DNA of 64,000 nucleotides from Nymphaea colorata (Eukaryota > Streptophyta > Magnoliopsida > Nymphaeales > Nymphaeaceae). The stretch is from contig NW_022204507.1 of the NCBI RefSeq assembly GCF_008831285.2, positions 3,919,174-3,983,173 on the forward strand. The letters are read 5' to 3'. The stretch's first letter is position 1. Every line of letters starts with the position of its first letter. This document shows positions 55,401 through 64,000 of this stretch, piece after piece. The notes beneath the pieces were generated by a model. It did not search any database, had not been told where the DNA came from, and saw nothing but the letters and a program-made list of their open reading frames with translations. Made by a program: the position numbers and the translations under genes.

Positions 55401-56170
55401 AGGGCTATAAACTAGAATATAATATAACAAGAAGATTCAACTATATATAACCATAACCCTTTTGCTCAGAATTTATATGAGCTTGTTTGGTTCTAGTTAG
55501 ATTGTTTATAATTTTTTGATGGATCTATGAAATAAAATTTTGAATATTATCTGCTGGTTCACTTGCATTCAATTGAATCGTTCGATCGGCCAATTCCCCA
55601 AATCGATAATTCGGTACATTCAATTCCAACATTGATTTTATAGTATTCTTTTCGGTTTTTTCAACTAAAATAATTGATTTTAATACAATAACCTTTAAAT
55701 GAAGGTGGGTAAGTCATCCTAAGATTTTGTCCTCGGGTTGCTGCAAGTTAGTATCGTGACAGATGGCAGTTGCTTGCAGCAGGCCATGAACCTCTCATTT
55801 GATTTTGGATAAAGAAATACATGTGATAATTTATAAAAAGCTTTTGTTGGGACATTTAAATGTTTTGAAAAATATAATTAAGTTCTGATAAAAATTAAAA
55901 AATGTATAGTTGAGCTTTTTAAGAAAAATTTCTTCATCTCACTAGCTATCTGTTAAATGAAGTTGCGTGCACACTCAATGAAATATACACTTAATTTTTT
56001 TAAATCTTTTCTAGAAGACCTTTTTTTAACTTAAATAAAAATATTTTGATCATTCACATGCACAATTTTTTTTTACGGGTGCACTACCCATATGTTTATC
56101 TACACTAATCATATGTAAAGGTGGGTTTGCGTGAAACTATCTTTTAACTCTTAAGTGGACTTTTTGGATT
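55401..56170 (+). other. CRK unit D downstream block
   Basis: Matches 48549-49150 and 41850-42240. It ends near the GTGAAACT..CTCTTAAGTGGACTTTTTGG stretch. 56170-56640 shows nothing recognised. Confidence 0.5.
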
Positions 56171-56640
56171 ACAATTTGAAATAAACGAGGGTTTAGTGTA
56201 ACATTGGGATATTGTGTGATCATATGGTGTATACAACTAGGCTCAATAGTAGGAAATAATGAAGTGGGAGAATTTAGGTCTAATATAAATTAATGCCCCA
56301 GCTTAGTTTGAGATTCATGGCTAGGACTTTGGGTTATAGGAACTAGAGTGGTAGAGTGTGGCTATCGTTTTGAGGAGAACTGTGACTATTAACTTGAGAA
56401 GAAGACCATATAGGATCAGATTGCTTGGTTTTACTTGTGGTTATCGAGGATGAAAATAGGAAAATCAAGGAATTATGGTGGTTGGATGTCATTGGTGGGA
56501 TGTAAATTTCTCTTGTCCATGGATATGTTTGATCACCTACCTCCTACACATTGATCGGATGCTTGTATTAAACCCCTTAGACTTTTTAATCTTCCTTGTC
56601 ATTTGGTGTTTTGTTACATCAGTAATATTACTTTGTATCT

Positions 56641-56820
56641 TCAAATAAGAGATAAGTCCTTCCATGAGGGTTTGTTAGATGAATTCAGCCATTTTTCAAT
56701 GTTTGTTTGACCAATGACCAAGCAAATGCTTCAAATAAGAGATAAGTCCTTCCATGAGGGTTTGTTAGATGAATTCAGCCATTTTTCAATGTTTGTTTGA
56801 CCAATGACCAAGCAAATACT
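56641..56820 (+). repeat. Perfect 90-base tandem duplication
   Basis: The 90-base unit beginning TCAAATAAGAGATAAGTCC (56641) is repeated from 56731 without a visible difference until the last few bases. No coding content. Identity implies a very recent event or an assembly slip. Confidence 0.95.
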
Positions 56821-57990
56821 GGCAAAAAAAGGAAAATCTTACGTTACATGACCATGCAATTACTCTTAGAATCTCAAAACCATGAATCCCTCTAGCAAAG
56901 GGCAACCAAACCATGGCCTCAATTATATTGTGATATCTGAAATCACTAAACCACTCCCCTCAAAAGCAGGTATCAAAAAGTCTCCGGCGATAGAGGTGTC
57001 CCAACATCCCATCCTATCAATCCGACATATTTTGATGCCCTTATCTCCCCCATTTCCCTTACCACATCAAAATGTATATGCCCTATACCAACTTGCATGA
57101 TGCATAGGAAGACGGCAATCCTTTTCCATGGGGTGAAGTCTAGAGGCAGCAGCATTTTGATTGCAGAAATTTGTGAATGTGGCAGACAGATGAGGCTGAT
57201 TTAGTTGATTGAAATATATTGTTTCTTTATGTACAAACAAATGCAGGGTTATTCATGATCATGAAGTGCCAAAAAGGTACAAATGCAAGAGGGGAGTTCA
57301 ATATAATTAATGAGAATTTGGAGCATAGCCTATCCTATAATGGCGGTAAACCATCTTTTCCTTTTCCTTTGTTACCTTTCATGATTATCTTTTCAGCATC
57401 ATGTTGTCTCCTATAGGAATTAGCCACTATGGTTGCAATGAGGCCGGATTGTGGGAAGAAAATTGCAAGGTGTAATATTGCCAAAAAATCATGACAGCAT
57501 GGCTTAATATTAGTTACATTAATGGTGGTGACTAAAGGTGCTACTATAGAGTTCTTGTGAAAAGTTGAGTGGTGATATGTGGAAAATAAAATGTTATGCT
57601 CTGATTTGTCTACTGCCCATGGCAGAGGGTGATTTATAATTTTGTTTATTCCTGGACTAGCATTATATCTATACTCATATTGATCTTTTCCGCTTGAGTT
57701 TTCTCATGTTTCACAAAAAATGGCTTTGGTCACCATTTCGAAATGTGGAAACTGATATCATAGAAATGGCTATGCAACTTTTATAAATTCAAATGCAATT
57801 AACAACTTGTATAATATGTAAGGCCTACGTTGTGTACACTAATTTCTCAATACCATCATCTTCCAACATCACTTTTATGCTTGAAATAAATACTTTAGTT
57901 ACCACGAGAAGTTCAAATAATTTCTCTGGTTGCACAATCCATTCCTCATGCTGATTATTCATGTAAATTAATTGATCATTTGATGCAGCA
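56821..57990. other. No gene recognised
   Basis: It probably includes the lost 5' part of Copia-4, but I could identify no LTR or primer site. Short frames at 56882 and 57219 have no family resemblance. Confidence 0.4.
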
Positions 57991-57994
57991 TATA

Positions 57995-60437
57995 AGTGAA
58001 TTACCGTTGTTTTAAAATATGTATTATGTATACAGAAAACTTTTGGTGAGGTTATAAATGAGCAAAAATGTAGTTGAAAAAGTCTTGAGAAGTCTCCCCT
58101 CTAAATCTGAACATGTTCATGTTGCAATAGACGAATCCAAGGATTTGTCTATGTACTTTATTGATGTCTTAAGAGGGTCTCTTGTAGCTCATGAACAACA
58201 TATAAATAGGTCAACAGCAAAGGCCTTTCAAACTTTATTAGATATTTCAGAAGAAACGAAAGGAAGAAATGATCAAAAGAACGAAGGAAAAAGTCAAGGA
58301 CAAGACAAGGAGCCTTCAGAGGAACCACTCAAGAGCATGGTAGAGGAATGGGAGGATATTTTGGTGCTTGTCAAATGTTATGACATAGCAAGAAGGTAGT
58401 TGAGATCAATATTTTAGAGGAAAGTCATTTCATGTTTGCAATAAGTTTGTCACATCGAAGCCAAATGTTTTGAAAAGGCAAAGCAATAAGCTAGTTTTCT
58501 TGAACAAAATGAGTTTTTTTTGGTACATCTATGAGTTTTAAAAGTTGGAAGTGTAAAATATATATAGTTTGTAGATAGTGGATATTGTAACCATATGACA
58601 TGTGGTATTCAAAAATATTCATGGGACTGTAAAGCTTGATATGTGGCTTGGAGACAATGAAAAAGTAAGTGTAAATTGCAAATTGAATAGTTAATATCAT
58701 GATGTGTACTATGTTATAGGGTCAGCTGGAAATTTTTTTATTGTGGAGCAATTGATCCAAAAGGCCTACACCCTTTTATTGAAAATGATGCTTCTGAAAT
58801 TGAAAATGGAAGCCGTATTATTCAAATTAAAAAAATTGCTTTTAAAATCATCTAGATAGGTGATTGTGCTTTTCTTGCAAAGGTTGATCTTAATTGTAAG
58901 CTATGACATATGAGGCATAAATGAATCTTTATTGGCTATTGTATTGAGCCTAGTTAAAGGTTATCATCTTGATAATCCTACTACTAAAAAATTAATTATA
59001 AGAAGAGATGCCATTTTAATGAAAAATCTTGTTATAAATGGGTAAAAGTGAAACTGTGATACTACAAAATGATGAAGTTGAAATACAACTAAACCATCTT
59101 GATGAAGCAGCATCATCAAAAAATTCAAAAGGGGGAGATGAACATTCAAATTAAAGACCCAACTATTGAAGATATAGAGTGTACACTTGGTGATAACACT
59201 CAACCAAGAAAAGCATGTTAATGTCTTTGCTTTGCTACTATAGAACTATTAACTTATGATGAAGCAAGTGTAGAAAAAAATTGGATAAATGCAGTGAAAA
59301 AGAGATGCAGGTTATTGAAAAGAAATGACACATGGGAGCTTTCCAATTTGCCACTAATGGATCTATAGGTTTTATACATGATGCTAAAGAAAAGGTGAAA
59401 AAATGTGAAGCAAGATCGATAGGTGGATGTTTTGTATAAAAATATGACATTAATTTCATTGGAGCTTTTTCACTTGTTGCAAGATTTGAGACAGTAAAGA
59501 TGGTTTCTTCAGTTGCAGCCCAATTCACATAGAAGTTTTTCAGTTATTTGAATCAGAGGTATATGTTGACCAACTACCTGGATATATCATTAAAGGAAAT
59601 GAAGAAAGGTTTATAAATTATAAAATTCCTTTGTACATTCAAAAAAGCCGCTCGTGCATGGTATAGTCACGTCAAAAAAAAATATCAAAATGGTTTTCAA
59701 AGGAGTGATAGTGAACCTGCATATACCTTTTGAAAAAGTTTAAACTCATGAATTGCAAAAGGTTGCGCAACTCCCATTGATATCAATGAAAAAGTGACTA
59801 TGGATGTTGGAATGATGAAAGATAATGAAAGGTATTTTAGAAAGATGGCTACTTGACACACATTCAACCAGATATTGTGTTTTAAATAGGTTTCATCAAG
59901 ATTTGTGCATCATGCATCGGTGCAACACAGTGGTGCAGAAAAAAGAGTTCTTCGTTACGTTTGCTCAGCCATTAATTATGGAACTTTTTATAGACCTATT
60001 GCTAACTTTGCTTTAGTTTGTCATACCAACATCGATTGGCAAGTTTAAGTGTATGACTCAAAAAACCAAAGTTCAATAGCCTTATTTTCATTAGAAGAAG
60101 AATATATTGCTGCTATTACTGCTACATGCCAAGCAATGTGGATGAGGTGTATTTAAAAGATTTACATATGGAATAAATAAGTCATACTCAGCTTTATTGT
60201 GATCATAAGTCTACCATTTCTATAGCAAAAAATCTTACCTTCTATAGAAGAACTAAGCAAACAGAGCGAGATATCATTTCCTTGGAGATGACGTTGAAAA
60301 AGGAGTAGTTGTGCTGAAGCATTGATTTTCCAATGAGAATGTTGCCAACGGTATTATAAAACCATTATCACCATCAAAATTTGTTATGTTTACAAAGCCC
60401 GTTGGTGTGCAAACATTTTCACATTAAGGGGAAGAAA
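57995..60437 (+). mobile_element. Copia-4: degenerate Ty1/copia retrotransposon, internal part
   Basis: Gag (58058-58399) reads VEKVLRSLPSKSEHVHVAID and LVAHEQHINRS, the UBN2-type Gag. Protease remnant VDSGYCNHMTCG is at about 58571-58606. The reverse transcriptase start is at about 59250-59345 (KRNDTWELSNLPL), with further fragments to 59800. RNase H ALFSLEEEYIAAITATCQAM is at about 60080-60140, with the KHIEI-type region after it. It ends with AAGGGGAAGAAA, a purine tract, before TGTTAG. Almost every segment is interrupted by stops, so it is the oldest element in the window. Confidence 0.75.
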
Positions 60438-60530
60438 TGTTAGTTACTCTTCAAGTAGAAATTTATGGGTATCCTATGTGGGTAGCCACCGTGGTCATGG
60501 AAGTTTCAAGGACTTGATAGTTTATTATTT
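60438..60530 (+). repeat. Start of the Copia-4 3' LTR (remnant)
   Basis: TGTTAGTTACTC directly follows the purine tract. No matching 5' LTR was found, so the right edge is a guess. Confidence 0.4.
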
Positions 60531-61330
60531 TAGGGGACTTTGCGTGGCGTGCATCTCCTCCAAAGCATGGTGTTTTTTGGTGGGTCGTTTTTGAGTGGTG
60601 TTTCAAGATGACAGGGTGAGCTGTGTGGTAGCTTTGATTCCTTTTTTTTCTTTTTGCTTCTTAAATATATGGAGCATACTGAAAAATAAGTAAAGAGAAA
60701 AAAAGGAAATAGTGTTTTTGAGTGGTATTTTTGCGGTATGTTTGTCCGAGTTTCTTTAAACCAACCTTCACCGTGATGCCCTAACACCCAGCATGAATAG
60801 CGATCCAAGAAGGGAGGAGATAGAGACCATCAGAAGGGCGCCGTGGACCTTCATTGACATGTGACCACTTGCAACATGCTACACTTTGTTATCCTTTCGG
60901 ATTGTGTGCAATATCGGAAAAGGAAGACTCATGAATTTCTTCGTGGTGGGGGTCAAGTATCTGGAGATTCCGTTTGTCATGAATTAAGTGGACACTCGTA
61001 TCACCGGGAACAAAAAACAGAGAAAAGTACGAAACTAAAAGCACTACCCACCTGCTTAAAAAGGAAGAGGGAGAGGGCTATGCCCAGTGATGTAATGCCC
61101 ACGTACAAGGCATGGGAGCGGTACCAGCCACGAAAAGACTGGTGCAAGAACGGTTGAGGAGTGCAAAGCCGATCATCAGATTCCCTTTAATCGTGCTGCT
61201 TTGGGAAGTAATTAGGGAATTACCTCCTTCCTGCTCAATTTGCGGTGGAACTTTGACAAAATGACACGTTAATTTGAGAACGACGCAACAAAGAGAGATA
61301 GAAGGAGACGCAGGAGGAAGCGGACGGCAA
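60531..61330. other. No gene recognised
   Basis: Mixed composition. I found no family match on either strand for the short open frames at 60530-60808 and 60861-61157. It lies just 3' of the small gene at 61331 and may include its 3' untranslated region. Confidence 0.4.
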
Positions 61331-61702
61331 CTAGGATGGATGAATGGGCCAGTAATAATTCTCACCATCATCGGATAACACCGCCGATGTCGATGCCTCC
61401 TGCCGGCCCAATTCTACGTCTACCTCCACCTGCTCAGGTGGAGTACCGGCGTCTGCATCTACTTCCAACTCCACGGAGAGGGCAGCAGGAAGTTCAGGGT
61501 CCTCTGGCCTGTTTACCGCAGGAGCGGTGTGATAGAACAACCACATAGCAAAGCTGACGAAGTCCTTCACAAGGTTTGTGATAGAATTCATGTCATCCCT
61601 CCTTTCCTTGCAGATGACTATGACCGAAACACTCTCCCTCTCCCTGGATCTCCCTCCCTCTCTCTCTCTCGGACGACGACTACCAGATGACCAAAGCAAC
61701 AT
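61331..61702 (-). CDS. Small uncharacterised acidic protein (123 or 86 residues)
   Basis: An open frame on the minus strand ends at 61331. The first ATG after the TATA box is at 61702 (MLLWSSGSRRPREREGG..., 123 residues). An in-frame ATG at 61591 gives 86 residues starting MNSITNLVKDFVSFAMWLFY. The second start omits an Arg/Glu-rich stretch that looks like translated GA-rich 5' leader, so I prefer it. The product would have a short hydrophobic N-terminus, an acidic middle (VELEVDADAGTPPEQVEVDV) and the end YYWPIHPS. I do not recognise the family. Support comes from the TATA box, a GA-rich leader and a GC content higher than the surroundings. It could still be chance. Confidence 0.4.
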   Translation of the reverse strand: MLLWSSGSRRPREREGGRSRERESVSVIVICKERRDDMNSITNLVKDFVSFAMWLFYHTAPAVNRPEDPELPAALSVELEVDADAGTPPEQVEVDVELGRQEASTSAVLSDDGENYYWPIHPS

Positions 61703-61816
61703 TGAACGAACGATCGTCAAAGGAAGGAGTTTCCTTCTCTATTACCAATGGGACCGGGAAGGAGGGAAAGGTCAAGGATGGAGGATTTGGGTGGACGGAA
61801 CGGGAGGGATAAGGAG

Positions 61817-61825
61817 TATTTATAA
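61817..61825 (-). promoter_or_regulatory. TATA box for the small minus-strand gene
   Basis: The minus strand reads TTATAAATA. A start about 30 bases downstream (near 61787) would give an 85-base leader to the first ATG. Confidence 0.45.
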
Positions 61826-61830
61826 GTGGG

Positions 61831-62500
61831 TGGAGAGGGGATGGGTTTGAAAGTGAAAGAGAAGTGAAACCGATGCCTAAGCTTGGTTGGAAGAGGGGCC
61901 TTTTCTTTCCTTCGTCGTGTTTTCGTGGGCTTTGCTCTCGTCTCCCTCAAATTTGGCCAACAAACTGGTTTCCCTCTATAATAATGGTTTTCACTTGGAA
62001 GCCTCTGTTCTAGGGGAGAGAGGCAGGTTGCAGGTGGTGTGTCGCAGATCAAGAGGAGAGATGCTGAGCAACTTGCAGGCGGTGTGTAGCAGATCTTACA
62101 GAAAGATGCGAGCAGCTATATCCCTAGACAGGATGTTCTCTTAACCACATCCATTATTTTTTGGATGTTCAGATAAGGTGTGCTGCACTAAAGGGAGTAG
62201 AGTTTAAAAAAGCTCCTGATCTGTCCCCAACAAAGCAAGCGAGAAAAGGCAGACATGCTATATGTGCAGCGTTCCTGGTCATCTCTCATCTTCCTGCCCT
62301 TAGAAGCAGCAGTCTAATAACAAATCAAGTTCTGATGGTGGAAAATGAAAGAAAATTAACTTTTCTTTGTTTAGACTTGCATTGTCTTGAGAGTTTTGAT
62401 GTAATCTGTCTCAACAAGCTATGTCGCTGCTGCTTGTATGTTAAAAATTTTGTAGTTCAGTAGGGCAATTTTTTTCATTAAAAAGTTTATTAACCTCTCT
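61831..62500. other. No gene recognised
   Basis: The upstream side of the small gene, then sequence with a tandem-like pair (GCAGGTTGCAGGTGGTGTGTCGCAGATC / GCAACTTGCAGGCGGTGTGTAGCAGATC at 62022-62097). No open frame with family resemblance. Confidence 0.4.
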
Positions 62501-62509
62501 ATTCTATCC

Positions 62510-63061
62510 ATCTAACTTCTCGCGCAACAACAACAACAACAGAGCCAGATTCGAAGTTAATGTTTGCCACGGGCAACATCCCATACACGGGTCTGCAGAC
62601 GATATACGGGCTGGTGCAGTGCACCAGGGACACCAGCCTGGCTGATTGCAAGCAGTGTTTGGATAGCACCATGTCCAAAATCCCATGGCTTGCGACAATT
62701 CAAGCGGCTGTGAAATTGCCACGGGAAGTTGCCGGGTGGTCTACGATACACAGCTCTTTTACAATACATCTCCTCAATCCAGTTCACCACCTCCACCAAA
62801 TTCAAACCCTCCACACATGATGAATCCATCACTATGCCATGCTAGTCTCTCTCTCTCTCTCGCTCTCTCTCTCTCTCTGGCATAACAAGAGCATTTTGTA
62901 CTTGTAGGGCAGCCGAACAGGGAAAGAAAGCTTATGTTTGTCATAGTCCTCGTCTGTGTTTTGATTGCAGTTCTTATTACTTGCGTACTTTGTGTCTTTT
63001 ACTGGTGGAGGAGAAAGAAGTTGAAGCCTAACGGATTGCTGAGGAACGAAGTAGAGGAGTA
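62510..63061 (+). pseudogene. 5'-truncated CRK, unit E: second DUF26 domain, linker and membrane exon
   Basis: It starts in the middle of DUF26 domain 2: KLMFATGNIPYTGLQTIYGL, then CTRDTSLADCKQC (exact C-X8-C-X2-C). One base is missing near 62683 before MACDNSSGCEIATGSCR. A short Pro/Ser linker follows. After the intron, 62908-63061 reads RKLMFVIVLVCVLIAVLITC, VLCVFYWWRRKKLKPNGLLR and NEVEE, then TAG. It keeps the WWRRKK stop-transfer signal and the longest cytosolic tail of any unit, but no kinase. The signal peptide and domain 1 are absent, so it cannot be secreted. Confidence 0.75.
62841..62907 (+). other. Intron with CT repeat, unit E
   Basis: It begins at GCTAGTCTCTC as in unit B and ends CTTGTAG. 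The phase does not match the membrane frame here, consistent with small rearrangements in the exon end (CACATGATGAATCC). Confidence 0.45.
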
Positions 63062-63204
63062 GGCCTTACAACAACAAGGTTGTTAGAAAAGAAACAAAAC
63101 TGAGATTTATATATATATATAAGGTCGGAAGGGGTATCGGACGAACTGCACCGATCGACGGTGTTGCGTTCATCAACCAAAAGAAAAAATCAAAAAAGGG
63201 ATGT

Positions 63205-63490
63205 GTGCTTACCCTTTCCTCCCTCTCCCTCTCTCTCTTCTCCCTCCCAATTTCCCCTTTCTCCCCCACTTCGCTTCCCGTCCCGCTTTGCTTCTCCCTT
63301 TCTCTCCCCATCTGGCCATCCCCTCCCCTTCCCCTCACCACTCGGAACCCTAATCCATTCCAAATTTCACCTTACGACAGCTCCCCTCACCCATTACCCA
63401 CTTTCGTCTCACTCTGTGCTCTCCCTCCCACTTCTCCCTTTCTCCCCTTCCTTCCCCTCACCCACTTCTCCCTTTCTCCACAACTGCGGC
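63205..63490 (+). repeat. Polypyrimidine-rich tract
   Basis: Nearly 300 bases dominated by CCCTCTCCCTTTCTCC-type words, with partial internal repetition (CCCACTTCTCCCTTTCTCC occurs twice). It contains AACCCTAATCC at about 63348. Long open frames across it on both strands are a result of composition. Confidence 0.8.
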
Positions 63491-64000
63491 TTTTCTCCGC
63501 ATGTGGATTGGCCCAACAGCAATTTTAAAGTTGTTGGATTCGAAGCTAAGCTACTCCCACCTTTTTTTTTAGGTGCATACATGCTACGTGCACAAGGTGA
63601 ATCGTTGGCACAGAGTCGCTGTGTTTGTGGAGATGCAGAGACCTTAGATTTTTGTAGTCCAACAAATAACATAGCATAATTCCCACCCATATTCACCAAC
63701 ACTACCATAACTGATGGAAAGTTACACACACAAACACACATAAAAAGTTTATAACGTCGAAATTTTATTGAAATTTAAAACATGAATCAAATTCTGTTTG
63801 GGATTTAAAATGGTTTTAAATTAATTGAAGTTTAGAGGGACAAAATTCTACAGATGCAACTTAGTTTGTGCATTCTATTCAGTTATGGTGGCGAAGAAAT
63901 TGATAGCAAGATCTCATTGGTTTTTGACTTGGACTCATCACAGCTGCCACAAACAACTTTTCCGATGCCAACAAACTTGGGGAGGGAGTGTATGGTCCTG
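63491..64000. other. No gene recognised
   Basis: The stretch GCAATTTTAAAGTTGTTGGATTCG and the short CACA repeat at 63725-63740 are the only structure seen. Confidence 0.4.

Noticed and set aside
63161-63679. 172-codon frame in the terminal pyrimidine-rich tract
   Set aside because: A Pro/Ser-rich translation of CCCTTTCTCC-type repeats, open in several frames and on both strands.
1-64000. CRISPR arrays, tRNA or rRNA genes, bacterial operons
   Set aside because: No spaced short palindromic repeats, no tRNA cloverleaf noticed by eye, and no bacterial gene organisation. A tRNAscan and Rfam run would be decisive but could not be done here.

Overview
This is a repeat-rich stretch of a plant nuclear genome, almost certainly a flowering plant. 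It shows Ty1/copia and chromodomain Ty3/gypsy LTR retrotransposons primed by initiator tRNA-Met, a TRIM-like mini-retrotransposon, and a decayed tandem family of DUF26/Gnk2 cysteine-rich receptor-like kinase (CRK) genes with plant-type short introns. I cannot name the species. No prokaryotic features, tRNA, rRNA or CRISPR arrays were seen. One run of 100 Ns (18901-19000) marks a scaffold gap.

Layout. 1-2330: a CRK 5' fragment cut by a truncated copia element (Copia-1), whose broken 3' side abuts a CRK kinase relic. 2490-18494: CRK 'unit A'. Its promoter (2490-2888) is separated from its start codon (12783) by a 9.9-kb gypsy element inserted on the minus strand (2889-12753). The ectodomain, transmembrane and late kinase exons follow, with a TRIM (13962-14409) in the intron after the transmembrane exon. 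19001-34422 repeats 3530-18900 almost base for base. Because the suffix of the sequence left of the N gap equals the prefix of the sequence right of it, this is more likely an unmerged contig or haplotype overlap than a real duplication. 34808-41459: a complete but dead copia element (Copia-2), minus strand, with a perfect 5-bp target duplication. 41850-44830: a CRK downstream fragment, a GC-rich repeat and a third copia fragment (Copia-3). 44930-49150: CRK 'unit B', the best preserved ectodomain gene. 49660-51560: unit C, a pseudogene. 53720-56170: unit D, which has lost its ectodomain. 58000-60530: a degenerate plus-strand copia (Copia-4). 61331-61830: a possible small minus-strand gene with a TATA box. 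62510-63061: unit E, a 5'-truncated CRK.

Biology. The CRK units encode a signal peptide, two DUF26 domains (C-X8-C-X2-C), a Pro/Ser-rich linker and a transmembrane segment. Kinase exons survive only as fragments. Every unit whose transmembrane exon can be read stops at or shortly after the membrane span, so any product would resemble a kinase-less DUF26 membrane protein (the plasmodesmata-located protein layout) rather than a working receptor kinase. Units A, B and C share an ectodomain/transmembrane intron that keeps frame only if spliced as GC-AG, and that carries a CT microsatellite of variable length just after the donor.

I see no convincing new biological system. The points most worth checking are the overlap at the gap, the GC-AG/CT-repeat intron, the repeated loss of the kinase, and a gypsy-LTR-like block inside the Copia-2 leader.
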